DNA from: Paragorgia papillata
Taxonomy: Eukaryota; Cnidaria; Anthozoa; Scleralcyonacea; Coralliidae
DNA length: 64,000 nucleotides
Direction: 5' to 3'
NCBI GenBank assembly: GCA_035771165.1
Contig: JAWNZC010000179.1
Location: forward strand, 2,167,501 to 2,231,500
Below the pieces are notes generated by a model, which saw only the letters and a list, made by a program, of their open reading frames with translations, searched no databases and was not told the DNA's origin. Shown here in pieces: positions 1 to 14,300 of the stretch (position 1 is the first letter of the stretch; each line of letters begins with the position of its first letter). Made by a program: the position numbers and the translations under genes.

Positions 1-760
1 AGATGCTACGACGACGACGGCGCTTGTAAAACAACATCAATTCCATAGCTGGAAAAAGTCACGGTTAACTGACACGGTTGACTATATCTGATACTTGAAG
101 TTAGTTTAATGACTTTTAAAATGTCCTAGTATTGCTAAAATGATTGTAGTGTTTGTATCGGGGTCAATGCCAAGGGACAGTGTTTATATTTTGGCGAGTT
201 GACGTTGTCCTGCAGAAGACGTGAAAATGCTCTAAGTGGCGTTGTATAAAGAACGAGGACGGAGTTGGGATTACTCTTGGGATTACAAATTATTCATTCT
301 CTTTCTTTGTTTCACAACTAGAATTACTTTTACTTGGAGGACGCCGTCGTTGAAGTTGCCGTCGTAGCATCTTAAAGCCCTAATCAAACGAGAACGCAAG
401 TCATCGCAAATTAGCTTACGATGACTTGCGATGCCACCAGTCAAACGTCGGCACAAATCGTCGCAAGTTCTGCACCTCCGCTAGTTCCCACGCCTTTTCG
501 CTAGTTTTCATGGGAGTTTCTATGGCGACGGAGCACGAAAGACTTGCATCGACTTGCGTTTTGTGTTCAAGCGTTTCGCAAGCTCTCACAAGTTGAAGAA
601 AACTTGCGATGAAATTTGAACAAGATCAAATTAGTCGCAAGCTAACGCAAGTCATCGCAAGCTGGCGGTCAAACGAGACACAAGCAAGCACAAGCTAAAA
701 CTTGCGAGGACTTGCGTTCTCGTTTGAATACGGCTTTAAGGTCCCTATTATGCACGTACG
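1..760. mobile_element. Nested TIR elements (agatgctacgacgac family)
   Basis: Positions 1-22 and 358-372 are inverted (agatgctacgacgacgac against gtcgtagcatct), the ends of a MITE whose outer edge is probably just left of the window. The same family lies at 41812-42641. A second element with ends at 371-400 and 711-740 (28 of 30 bases inverted) adjoins it and carries many copies of gcaagtcatcgcaag. No coding sequence was seen. Confidence 0.65.
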
Positions 761-1173
761 ACATCAAAATGTTTAATTTGCGTATCAAACAAACTGAAAT
801 ATCTCAAGAACGAAGCAAGGAAACCAAAAACTGCAACAGATGTTACTCTATCATTTTAAGTAGTTAAAATATGAGCGGCTGATCTTTACGGGCATTTACA
901 ATGGCGAGCCGAATAACTTACTTATCAAATTCTAAGTGTACATGATGAATACTTTGTTTAAGAGTTGTAAGAAACGTTAGATAAGATCATTTTATTCAGA
1001 AAAAACTGAATTTGAGCCGCTAGTGTCTAATAACTTTGATAAAACATTGATGTTTTATTAATCAATGTTTTAACAGTATTTACAAACACCTGATTAAACA
1101 TTAATTTCTTTTGAATTTTCCTTATGAATTATTAATGAATTTGATAAGTGTTCTTTCAAATAAGACAAACTTA

Positions 1174-1440
1174 AAGGGTATTGGCAATAAAAACTAAGTT
1201 TATCTCATTTGAAAGAACTCGTCAAATGGTATAAGAAGACCTTTTACAATTTTTCCGTATCTGTTTTGGTTTTGGAAATATTTCGACCAAACTCAGCGTG
1301 CTGTCCACCATCTTGGAATTATTTTCGATATGCAAAATTATGCATGTGACGACATAAGCAGGGTAAAGTGAAATTTTTATCTTGCCAACCTTATGACATT
1401 ATTATGAGCTAGAAACTCGATTTTTTGTTGCGCTATTGAA
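1174..1440 (+). mobile_element. CRE/ATGGCGG MITE, left half only
   Basis: The element starts with aagggtattggcaataaaaa and matches the first half of the full copies at 13544, 25614 and 31254. It is cut off where the 33-bp minisatellite begins. Upstream, 760-1173 is AT-rich with a fragment (780-900) related to the 29796-30303 element. Confidence 0.8.
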
Positions 1441-1446
1441 AATCAG

Positions 1447-1945
1447 GAGACAGTATCTGCTAGTGTCCGTGGGAAACAGTATCTGCTAGTGGATAGTGTC
1501 CGTGGGAGACAGTATCTGCTAGTGGATAGTGTCTGGGGGGGACAGTATCTGCTAGTGGATAGTGTCCGTGGGAGACAGTATCTGCTAGTGGATAGTGTCC
1601 GGGGGGGACAGTATCTGCTAGTGGATAGTGTCCGGGGGAGACAGTATCTGCTAGTGGATAGTGTCCGGGGGAGACAGTATCTGCTAGTGGATAGTGTCCG
1701 GGGGAGACAGTATCGCCTAGTGGATAGTGTCCGAGGGAGACAGTATCTGCTAGTGGATAGTGTCCGGGGGAGACAGTATCTCCTAGTGGATAGTGTCCGG
1801 GGGAGACAGTATCTGCTAGTGGATAGTGTCCGGGGGGGGGCAGTATCTGCTAGTGGATAGTGTCCGTGGGAGACAGTATCTGCTAGTGGATAGTGTCCGT
1901 GGGAGACAGTATCTGCTAGTGGATAGTGTCCGGGGAGACAGTTTC
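1447..1945 (+). repeat. 33-bp minisatellite, about 15 copies
   Basis: The unit is agacagtatctgctagtgga plus tagtgtccgtggg. Because 33 is a multiple of 3, it leaves a long open frame (repeat VDSVRGRQYLL), which is an artefact of the repeat. Variation is mostly T/G in the tccgtggg part. Confidence 0.92.
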
Positions 1946-2219
1946 AGCGGGGGACACTACCCGCTGGGACACCTGTTCGGTCTTAATTACACTCGTTATT
2001 TCCTTCACCAAAAATCCATCAAAAAATCTAGTTCCATCGAGTGAAATACAAAATATTGCTTGTAATTTCACATATAGTTGATCCCATAATGACAGCAAAT
2101 TCTGGCTTCATTACCCAAACAATATAGTTGCTCGACCTAGTCTTTTTTTGAGATCAGTGCTCTGATCTTTGGCAGTGGCTAAAAAGAGCCCGGGCTCTGG
2201 TAATGGGATTGCGTCTTAC

Positions 2220-2306
2220 CTCATTGTACCAAAAGCGTTTGCGAGCAGACAGTTGGGCACACTGACAGCTTCTTTCGTTGAAACAGCCATTGGAACAGTC
2301 ACAACC
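2220..2306 (-). CDS. EHMT: EHMT exon q: pre-SET zinc cluster core
   Basis: The exon is 87 bp, from a TTTTTGTTAG acceptor to a GTAAGACG donor. It encodes GCDCSNGCFNERSCQCAQLS and ARKRFWYNE. The pattern CxCxxxCxxxxxCxC matches the EHMT pre-SET CVCIDDCSSSNCMC, with one extra residue in the longer gap. The final cysteines and the SET domain must lie left of position 1. The 11.9 kb intron before it holds the 431-bp array. Confidence 0.95.
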
Positions 2307-5300
2307 CTAACAAAAAATAGATTTGTCACAGCTGAGGCGCTTCACTAAACCAAAGTAAAGTCACCACCATTAACATCAAATTTCCTCACTCTCGATCATC
2401 CCCAGAGCCCATCAATTTTGTAAGGGTGACCCAGTGAACTCCAAAGGAAGACTGGAACGCTAACTCAATAAACAGGCCCTATGATTGGATGAAGCCAAAA
2501 ATCTTTAAATTTATGTTACGTTAATTTGTTTGCCGAACGTTACAAAATGGCAGTTGTTTTTATATTTTTTAATTATTTCCCTTTTAGCTAAACTCTTGAA
2601 GTTTCTATACCAAATAGCATTTTTCAATAGCTTCAGTTTCATATACAGCCCAACGTTCGGCGTTAAGTATTTCAGCTCAAAACTCAGAAAAACTACAAGT
2701 TTCTTAGTGTTATTTCCCAACGAAATATGGCCTAACATTTACCACATTTGAAAAAGTTTAACATAACGAGGAAACTTATGCTATACATCAAATTGTAGCC
2801 AATGCTATTTCTAAAAACATACGTAAACAATGTATTTCAATGAATCCCTTGTGTTGGAGTAATTTGTTATCGTCCCAAACAAAATATATGGCAGGATGGA
2901 AATTAAGTAACATGAAGCATGGGAGCTACCTGCAAAGGGACTGGCACTGGCTTCAAAATCCCCCCCTGAGTTATCGTTCCAGTCTTCTTATTAGAGTTCA
3001 ATGGGGTGACCACGAAATTTTGGGGTTCAAAAGACAGATATTGGGTAATGGTGTGATAAAATGAAGTTGTACAGACAGTTTTGATTTGGGGGAGGGAGAG
3101 GGGTGGGTACAATAGATAAAAGAACAAAATTTGTTTTAAAAACGTCGTAATGTTCTAAGCCTTTTGGCCAGGATTGCAGGGAAGCGCTAAATTAAATTAT
3201 TATATGGCTGGGTTTGATTTCCGGTCCGTACGCAAAACGACGCACGCTGATTGGTTCCCGAGAGATCGGGATTTTACTATATTGACCTCGGGTCAATACG
3301 CTTTTTTCTCGGCCCTGTAATTTTTGGCGAGAAAATTTCTGAGTTGATTTGATTTGAATAGAAATAAAATAGAACTACAATCCTGGACAAAAGTGCTTGG
3401 GACACTATGCGAAAATCGTCAAAATCGGCAAAGTGGCCCAACAATTTTGTCCAGGATTGTCTGAAAATGACGAGTTTATGATTTTTCAATAAAACCCAGC
3501 TTTTTAACTTTGTAACATTGCAAAATATATACAGTTTAATAAAAGAGCCCCCATCTCTGCTCCCCCTTACCCCCTCAATGGGGAAGGGATCACTGGAGCA
3601 GAGTCTCTGCAGAGTTCCCACCCGCACCGGTACCACCCGCACGAGAGCTCTATTTAATTAGCATATTCACCAAACCTTCTATACCCCACAAGCAATTTGT
3701 TGTTCATGCATGTGGGAGCGTATTTATGTCATTTTCGAGCAAACTGCGCAGAATCGCCGCACCCAAATTGTTTTTTTCTTCGATTTTCTTTAATTCGTCA
3801 TTTTCAGACAATCCTGGACAAAAGTGCTTGGGACACTATGCGAAAATCGTCAAAATCGGCAAAGTGGCCCAACAATTTTGTCCAGGATTGTCTGAAAATG
3901 ACGAGTTTATGATTTTTCAATAAAACCCAGCTTTTTAACTTTGTAACATTGCAAAATATATACAGTTTAATAAAAGAGCCCCCATCTCTGCTCCCCCTTA
4001 CCCCCTCAATGGGGAAGGGATCACTGGAGCAGAGTCTCTGCAGAGTTCCCACCCGCACCGGTACCACCCGCACGAGAGCTCTATTTAATTAGCATATTCA
4101 CCAAACCTTCTATACCCCACAAGCAATTTGTTGTTCATGCATGTGGGAGCGTATTTATGTCATTTTCGAGCAAACTGCGCAGAATCGCCGCACCCAAATT
4201 GTTTTTTTCTTCGATTTTCTTTAATTCGTCATTTTCAGACAATCCTGGACAAAAGTGCTTGGGACACTATGCGAAAATCGTCAAAATCGGCAAAGTGGCC
4301 CAACAATTTTGTCCAGGATTGTCTGAAAATGACGAGTTTATGATTTTTCAATAAAACCCAGCTTTTTAACTTTGTAACATTGCAAAATATATACAGTTTA
4401 ATAAAAGAGCCCCCATCTCTGCTCCCCCTTACCCCCTCAATGGGGAAGGGATCACTGGAGCAGAGTCTCTGCAGAGTTCCCACCCGCACCGGTACCACCC
4501 GCACGAGAGCTCTATTTAATTAGCATATTCACCAAACCTTCTATACCCCACAAGCAATTTGTTGTTCATGCATGTGGGAGCGTATTTATGTCATTTTCGA
4601 GCAAACTGCGCAGAATCGCCGCACCCAAATTGTTTTTTTCTTCGATTTTCTTTAATTCGTCATTTTCAGACAATCCTGGACAAAAGTGCTTGGGACACTA
4701 TGCGAAAATCGTCAAAATCGGCAAAGTGGCCCAACAATTTTGTCCAGGATTGTCTGAAAATGACGAGTTTATGATTTTTCAATAAAACCCAGCTTTTTAA
4801 CTTTGTAACATTGCAAAATATATACAGTTTAATAAAAGAGCCCCCATCTCTGCTCCCCCTTACCCCCTCAATGGGGAAGGGATCACTGGAGCAGAGTCTC
4901 TGCAGAGTTCCCACCCGCACCGGTACCACCCGCACGAGAGCTCTATTTAATTAGCATATTCACCAAACCTTCTATACCCCACAAGCAATTTGTTGTTCAT
5001 GCATGTGGGAGCGTATTTATGTCATTTTCGAGCAAACTGCGCAGAATCGCCGCACCCAAATTGTTTTTTTCTTCGATTTTCTTTAATTCGTCATTTTCAG
5101 ACAATCCTGGACAAAAGTGCTTGGGACACTATGCGAAAATCGTCAAAATCGGCAAAGTGGCCCAACAATTTTGTCCAGGATTGTCTGAAAATGACGAGTT
5201 TATGATTTTTTCAATAAAACCCAGCTTTTTAACTTTGTAACATTGCAAAATATATACAGTTTAATAAAAGAGCCCCCATCTCTGCTCCCCCTTACCCCCT

Positions 5301-8300
5301 CAATGGGGAAGGGATCACTGGAGCAGAGTCTCTGCAGAGTTCCCACCCGCACCGGTACCACCCGCACGAGAGCTCTATTTAATTAGCATATTCACCAAAC
5401 CTTCTATACCCCACAAGCAATTTGTTGTTCATGCATGTGGGAGCGTATTTATGTCATTTTCGAGCAAACTGCGCAGAATCGCCGCACCCAAATTGTTTTT
5501 TTCTTCGATTTTCTTTAATTCGTCATTTTCAGACAATCCTGGACAAAAGTGCTTGGGACACTATGCGAAAATCGTCAAAATCGGCAAAGTGGCCCAACAA
5601 TTTTGTCCAGGATTGTCTGAAAATGACGAGTTTATGATTTTTCAATAAAACCCAGCTTTTTAACTTTGTAACATTGCAAAATATATACAGTTTAATAAAA
5701 GAGCCCCCATCTCTGCTCCCCCTTACCCCCTCAATGGGGAAGGGATCACTGGAGCAGAGTCTCTGCAGAGTTCCCACCCGCACCGGTACCACCCGCACGA
5801 GAGCTCTATTTAATTAGCATATTCACCAAACCTTCTATACCCCACAAGCAATTTGTTGTTCATGCATGTGGGAGCGTATTTATGTCATTTTCGAGCAAAC
5901 TGCGCAGAATCGCCGCACCCAAATTGTTTTTTTCTTCGATTTTCTTTAATTCGTCATTTTCAGACAATCCTGGACAAAAGTGCTTGGGACACTATGCGAA
6001 AATCGTCAAAATCGGCAAAGTGGCCCAACAATTTTGTCCAGGATTGTCTGAAAATGACGAGTTTATGATTTTTCAATAAAACCCAGCTTTTTAACTTTGT
6101 AACATTGCAAAATATATACAGTTTAATAAAAGAGCCCCCATCTCTGCTCCCCCTTACCCCCTCAATGGGGAAGGGATCACTGGAGCAGAGTCTCTGCAGA
6201 GTTCCCACCCGCACCGGTACCACCCGCACGAGAGCTCTATTTAATTAGCATATTCACCAAACCTTCTATACCCCACAAGCAATTTGTTGTTCATGCATGT
6301 GGGAGCGTATTTATGTCATTTTCGAGCAAACTGCGCAGAATCGCCGCACCCAAATTGTTTTTTTCTTCGATTTTCTTTAATTCGTCATTTTCAGACAATC
6401 CTGGACAAAAGTGCTTGGGACACTATGCGAAAATCGTCAAAATCGGCAAAGTGGCCCAACAATTTTGTCCAGGATTGTCTGAAAATGACGAGTTTATGAT
6501 TTTTCAATAAAACCCAGCTTTTTAACTTTGTAACATTGCAAAATATATACAGTTTAATAAAAGAGCCCCCATCTCTGCTCCCCCTTACCCCCTCAATGGG
6601 GAAGGGATCACTGGAGCAGAGTCTCTGCAGAGTTCCCACCCGCACCGGTACCACCCGCACGAGAGCTCTATTTAATTAGCATATTCACCAAACCTTCTAT
6701 ACCCCACAAGCAATTTGTTGTTCATGCATGTGGGAGCGTATTTATGTCATTTTCGAGCAAACTGCGCAGAATCGCCGCACCCAAATTGTTTTTTTCTTCG
6801 ATTTTCTTTAATTCGTCATTTTCAGACAATCCTGGACAAAAGTGCTTGGGACACTATGCGAAAATCGTCAAAATCGGCAAAGTGGCCCAACAATTTTGTC
6901 CAGGATTGTCTGAAAATGACGAGTTTATGATTTTTCAATAAAACCCAGCTTTTTAACTTTGTAACATTGCAAAATATATACAGTTTAATAAAAGAGCCCC
7001 CATCTCTGCTCCCCCTTACCCCCTCAATGGGGAAGGGATCACTGGAGCAGAGTCTCTGCAGAGTTCCCACCCGCACCGGTACCACCCGCACGAGAGCTCT
7101 ATTTAATTAGCATATTCACCAAACCTTCTATACCCCACAAGCAATTTGTTGTTCATGCATGTGGGAGCGTATTTATGTCATTTTCGAGCAAACTGCGCAG
7201 AATCGCCGCACCCAAATTGTTTTTTTTCTTCGATTTTCTTTAATTCGTCATTTTCAGACAATCCTGGACAAAAGTGCTTGGGACACTATGCGAAAATCGT
7301 CAAAATCGGCAAAGTGGCCCAACAATTTTGTCCAGGATTGTCTGAAAATGACGAGTTTATGATTTTTCAATAAAACCCAGCTTTTTAACTTTGTAACATT
7401 GCAAAATATATACAGTTTAATAAAAGAGCCCCCATCTCTGCTCCCCCTTACCCCCTCAATGGGGAAGGGATCACTGGAGCAGAGTCTCTGCAGAGTTCCC
7501 ACCCGCACCGGTACCACCCGCACGAGAGCTCTATTTAATTAGCATATTCACCAAACCTTCTATACCCCACAAGCAATTTGTTGTTCATGCATGTGGGAGC
7601 GTATTTAATGTCATTTTCGAGCAAACTGCGCAGAATCGCCGCACCCAAATTGTTTTTTTCTTCGATTTTCTTTAATTCGTCATTTTCAGACAATCCTGGA
7701 CAAAAGTGCTTGGGACACTATGCGAAAATCGTCAAAATCGGCAAAGTGGCCCAACAATTTTGTCCAGGATTGTCTGAAAATGACGAGTTTATGATTTTTC
7801 AATAAAACCCAGCTTTTTAACTTTGTAACATTGCAAAATATATACAGTTTAATAAAAGAGCCCCCATCTCTGCTCCCCCTTACCCCCTCAATGGGGAAGG
7901 GATCACTGGAGCAGAGTCTCTGCAGAGTTCCCACCCGCACCGGTACCACCCGCACGAGAGCTCTATTTAATTAGCATATTCACCAAACCTTCTATACCCC
8001 ACAAGCAATTTGTTGTTCATGCATGTGGGAGCGTATTTATGTCATTTTCGAGCAAACTGCGCAGAATCGCCGCACCCAAATTGTTTTTTTTCTTCGATTT
8101 TCTTTAATTCGTCATTTTCAGACAATCCTGGACAAAAGTGCTTGGGACACTATGCGAAAATCGTCAAAATCGGCAAAGTGGCCCAACAATTTTGTCCAGG
8201 ATTGTCTGAAAATGACGAGTTTATGATTTTTCAATAAAACCCAGCTTTTTAACTTTGTAACATTGCAAAATATATACAGTTTAATAAAAGAGCCCCCATC

Positions 8301-11300
8301 TCTGCTCCCCCTTACCCCCTCAATGGGGAAGGGATCACTGGAGCAGAGTCTCTGCAGAGTTCCCACCCGCACCGGTACCACCCGCACGAGAGCTCTATTT
8401 AATTAGCATATTCACCAAACCTTCTATACCCCACAAGCAATTTGTTGTTCATGCATGTGGGAGCGTATTTATGTCATTTTCGAGCAAACTGCGCAGAATC
8501 GCCGCACCCAAATTGTTTTTTTCTTCGATTTTCTTTAATTCGTCATTTTCAGACAATCCTGGACAAAAGTGCTTGGGACACTATGCGAAAATCGTCAAAA
8601 TCGGCAAAGTGGCCCAACAATTTTGTCCAGGATTGTCTGAAAATGACGAGTTTATGATTTTTCAATAAAACCCAGCTTTTTAACTTTGTAACATTGCAAA
8701 ATATATACAGTTTAATAAAAGAGCCCCCATCTCTGCTCCCCCCTTACCCCCTCAATGGGGAAGGGATCACTGGAGCAGAGTCTCTGCAGAGTTCCCACCC
8801 GCACCGGTACCACCCGCACGAGAGCTCTATTTAATTAGCATATTCACCAAACCTTCTATACCCCACAAGCAATTTGTTGTTCATGCATGTGGGAGCGTAT
8901 TTATGTCATTTTCGAGCAAACTGCGCAGAATCGCCGCACCCAAATTGTTTTTTTCTTCGATTTTCTTTAATTCGTCATTTTCAGACAATCCTGGACAAAA
9001 GTGCTTGGGACACTATGCGAAAATCGTCAAAATCGGCAAAGTGGCCCAACAATTTTGTCCAGGATTGTCTGAAAATGACGAGTTTATGATTTTTCAATAA
9101 AACCCAGCTTTTTAACTTTGTAACATTGCAAAATATATACAGTTTAATAAAAGAGCCCCCATCTCTGCTCCCCCTTACCCCCTCAATGGGGAAGGGATCA
9201 CTGGAGCAGAGTCTCTGCAGAGTTCCCACCCGCACCGGTACCACCCGCACGAGAGCTCTATTTAATTAGCATATTCACCAAACCTTCTATACCCCACAAG
9301 CAATTTGTTGTTCATGCATGTGGGAGCGTATTTATGTCATTTTCGAGCAAACTGCGCAGAATCGCCGCACCCAAATTGTTTTTTTCTTCGATTTTCTTTA
9401 ATTCGTCATTTTCAGACAATCCTGGACAAAAGTGCTTGGGACACTATGCGAAAAATCGTCCAAAATCGGCAAAGTGGCCCAACAATTTTGTCCAGGATTG
9501 TCTGAAAATGACGAGTTTATGATTTTTCAATAAAACCCAGCTTTTTAAACTTTGTAACATTGCAAAATATATACAGTTTAATAAAAGAGCCCCCATCTCT
9601 GCTCCCCCTTACCCCCTCAATGGGGAAGGGATCACTGGAGCAGAGTCTCTGCAGAGTTCCCACCCGCACCGGTACCACCCGCACGAGAGCTCTATTTAAT
9701 TAGCATATTCACCAAACCTTCTATACCCCACAAGCAATTTGTTGTTCATGCATGTGGGAGCGTATTTATGTCATTTTCGAGCAAACTGCGCAGAATCGCC
9801 GCACCCAAATTGTTTTTTTTCTTCGATTTTCTTTAATTCGTCATTTTCAGACAATCCTGGACAAAAGTGCTTGGGACACTATGCGAAAATCGTCAAAATC
9901 GGCAAAGTGGCCCAACAATTTTGTCCAGGATTGTCTGAAAATGACGAGTTTATGATTTTTCAATAAAACCCAGCTTTTTAACTTTGTAACATTGCAAAAT
10001 ATATACAGTTTAATAAAAGAGCCCCCATCTCTGCTCCCCCTTACCCCCTCAATGGGGAAGGGATCACTGGAGCAGAGTCTCTGCAGAGTTCCCACCCGCA
10101 CCGGTACCACCCGCACGAGAGCTCTATTTAATTAGCATATTCACCAAACCTTCTATACCCCACAAGCAATTTGTTGTTCATGCATGTGGGAGCGTATTTA
10201 TGTCATTTTCGAGCAAACTGCGCAGAATCGCCGCACCCAAATTGTTTTTTTCTTCGATTTTCTTTAATTCGTCATTTTCAGACAATCCTGGACAAAAGTG
10301 CTTGGGACACTATGCGAAAATCGTCAAAATCGGCAAAGTGGCCCAACAATTTTGTCCAGGATTGTAGGTATCTTTATTCAAATATTCTGAACAATAAAAT
10401 GTGTTGGAACATTACTGCTGGTTCTCTTTAAAGCTGTTTATCTAAAAACATGACAAATAAAAGCCGAACTGGTGTAGACAAGAAGGCCAAGAGCGACATG
10501 AAAAAGTTATTAAACAGGTAAGGTAAACAGCATACTCCGAAGACGAAAACAACGCTCGAAGCTTAAAAATAAAGTGAACCAATAGCCATATAATAAATTC
10601 CTTATTAACCTCGTTTGCTCGGTCTGTACAGGAAAGTATTTGCCCTCGGTTTTATCGCACAAACCTCGCTCCTTCGTCGCTCGGTCTGTACGAAAACCTC
10701 AGGCAAATACTTTCCCGTACAGACCTCGCACTCGGTTAATAAGCCCTTAATATTTATTGAACTCAAAAACATTCTGAGCAATTTGGTAAAAAATCAGTTA
10801 ATTTTTTTTTGGTGCCATGTTATTAAATTTCTTTCCTTATAAAACAAGACGCCTCAGGCGTTCACTACTGACAAGCACGCGGAGCCTGAATCGAAGGTTG
10901 AATGTTTTGCATACTCCACACTGGTGAACATATTTACGATCAAGACAGTTGTCAGCCACATCTGACATGTTAAACTTCAAAATCAGTCAGTCAGTTTCGA
11001 AATCTACCAACAACGTGCAAGAGCACCTTGATCAAAAGACAAAGCTGTTCAACTTTTTGTTCAACTCCAAAAGCGAAAGGAGCAAAGAACTTACAACATA
11101 CCTCACGGACTCACTCAGTTACACGGCTAACAACTCACCGGAAGCATGAATAATACCGGAAGTAAAATGTGCAAAAATCGTGACAATAAAACGAGCCGAA
11201 ACCTAGACTCGGCCTACGTACCAGTAACTCATTTTCTGTTTTTAACAGAAAGATTAAACAATATACGATTAAGGACTTATTAACCGAGTGCGAGGTCTGT

Positions 11301-14300
11301 ACGGGAAAGTATTTGCCTGAGGTTTTCGTACAGACCGAGCGACGAAGGAGTGAGATTTGTGCGATAAAACCGAAGGCAAATACTTTCCCGTACAGACCGA
11401 GTAAACGAAGTTAAAAAGGAATTTATTATATGGCTATTGGTTCACTTTATTTGTAAGCTTCGAGCGTTGTTTTCGTCTTCGGAGTATGCTGTTTACCTTA
11501 CCTGTTAACTTTTTGGTGTCGCTTCTTGTTTACACCAGTTCGGCTTCTATTTGTCGTGTTTTTAAATAAACAACTTTAAAGAAAACCAGCAGTAATGTTC
11601 CAGCACATTGTTCAGAATATTTGAAGAAAGATACCTAGTTCTCTTTTATTTGTATTCAAATCAACTCAGACATTTTCCCGCCAAAACTTACAGGGCCAAG
11701 ACAAAAGCGTATTGACCCGAGGTCAATATCGTAAAATCCCGACCTCTCGGGAACCAATCAGCGTGCGTCGTTTTGCGTACGGACCGGAAATCAAACCCAG
11801 TCATATAATAATGATACTTACACCTCGCAATAATTATTTAAACTTGTTGATATTTTGGCATTCCTGTACTTATTTTAACAAACTGTTGCATACATCTATC
11901 TCATTATTTGACTTTTTCTATATACTGACTCTCGCTACTTTTGTACTATATAACTGTGTTTATTTATCTTAGATCCCGTTTACACGATGCCGGTACAATT
12001 TGAAAACGGAACAAAATCATGCCGTTTAGGCCTTGCGTTTACACGATACCGGCACAAAAATGACATGAAAACGGCACAAAATGAAGACGGGTTCCTTGAC
12101 GGCATGAAATGAAAACGGAACACTAACCGGTATCGTGTAAACGCCCGTGCCGTAACAGTTTGATGACGGTAATCACGATATATACGACCACAGTATTCGG
12201 GTCAGCCGTATTCACAAAGTCTTCTCAATTCTCATTGGAAGAGAATAGTCACATGCTAATCCGTCACTATATATACCGGCACCGTGTAAACGCAAGACTT
12301 TTTGGCCTGTATTTACACACCGGCATGATTTTGTTCCGTTTTCAAATTGTACGGGTTCTTAGATATCAAACCTGTGCATACAGAGTATCCTTCAAGTGTT
12401 CATTTCAAGTAAAAGAGTAAAATCACAAGTCAGTTCTGTGACGTAGAACATCACATATGTTCCAGTTCGAGTAAAGTGGAAAAATTCAACTTATGTTAAC
12501 GCAAGTAGCAGTGCTGGAAAATGTCGCCGGCAGCGCCGCTGCCAGGAAATTTTTTGTAAAAGTTGTTCGCAGGAAATTTTTTGTATCTTGCAGGAAATAT
12601 TTGTCAGTTTTTTTAATCCAAGTCAAAGTTTAAAGATAAATTTCCTATTCTTCAAAAAATCGAAAAGCGTCACGGTCACACAATCACACAATTTTGATGG
12701 GCAATCACTTTTGATCGAAGATCAAGTTTCATATTCGATGATTCATCTTTCTATATTCTTGCCAAACCCAGCGGCGATTTGTAAACAAATCGAAAGTGTT
12801 TTGAAGGTTTATTACATGACCTTAACCTGTCTAAGTTTCGTATATCCTTGCGCAAATGACGCAACGATTTGTTTTAGAAAACAATGAAATATTTATCATT
12901 TCAGTATAGTGTTGCTGTTGCAGGCTGCAGCTGTCATTGTGCATTTGCAAGAATGCAAGCTGCTTTTATCTTATTCAACTGTTTCAGCATTTCGATTTTT
13001 GATGCTAGTACTTGTATTACGTATAGTATTCAATTGAAAAAGTTCGCTATTTCAAAGTATGTATAGATACCACATTCACATAAATTATGGTTTTGAGATA
13101 CAAACTTGCAAGTCTGGTGGTATCACAACTTATAAAATTGAAAAATTCTAACAGGCAGGAAATCGTTAATTTAGTTTAGCAGGAAATATTTATTTTTGGA
13201 TTTTGTTGCCAGGAAGAAAAATGCTTTATCTAGGACTGCGTAGAACATCACATATGTTCCAGTTCGAGTAAAGTGGAAAAATTAAACTTACGTTAACGCA
13301 AGTAGTTTGAATATTATTTACAAAGTATTTGAAAATAAGTATCTCTTTGTATCTCTTCAGGTCAAGCTTTCTTAGGTATTACTTGGAGTAGCTCTTATTA
13401 GAGAAGGAGGGGCTTACTTAAAAATTAGAGCTCTAACCCTTTGAAGCCTGAAGACGGGTCTTTAGTATTTTATCTGGCTAACGCCGGACGATTTTATTCA
13501 GCACAGGGAGAAGTCCAGGCCTCAAAGTGTTAAAGGGAGGCTTAAAGGGTATTGGCAATAAAAATTAAGTTTATCTCATTTGAAAGAACTCGTCAAATGG
13601 TATAAGAAGACCTTTTACAATTTTTCCGTATCTGTTTTGGTTTTGGAAATATTTCGACCAAACTCAGCGTGCTGTCCGCCATCTTGGAATTATTTTCGAT
13701 ATGCAAAATTATGCATGTGACATCATAAGCAGGGTAAAGTGAAATTTGTATCTTGCCAACCTTATGACATTATTATGAGCTAGAAACTCGATTTTTTGTT
13801 GCGCTATTTCCATTTTAAATTGACCCATAACATTTAAAAAGCCTTCCGTGGAAATTTGGTCACCCACGGGGTAGTTTCATCAGGTTTACCCTGCTTGTGA
13901 CGTCACCAATTTCCTAGTTAATTAGACTCAATATTACAACAAGATGGCGGACAGCACGCTGTCTTTGTCTTTGGTCGAAATATTTCAAAACACAAGAAAG
14001 ATACAGAGAAATTGTAAAAGGTCTTCTTATACTATTTGGCGAGTTCTTTCAAATGAGACAAACTTATTTTTTATTGCCAATACGGGTTAATAGCGCACAG
14101 CGCGAGCTTTAAAAGGTGTGTGTGCGCGCGCATGTGTGCGGAGATTACTAATGTTCTAAATACGTTAACCAACATACTGTCATTGAAATCCGATCGAAAC
14201 TTATGTTTGGTCCCTCGCAGCTTCTGTTAACATAAACGAAGTTCTTTGGCAAGTCTTCCTGATCAACCTTAATTAAAAATAAATGTAAAGATTTCAGTTT

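Noticed and set aside
1489..2044. Open frames with VDSVRGRQYLL repeats
   Set aside because: They come from a 33-bp minisatellite whose length is a multiple of three; no start context, splice sites or family match.
3697..10431. Repeated 65-89-residue proteins on both strands
   Set aside because: They recur only because the 431-bp unit recurs, overlap each other on both strands and have no known domain.
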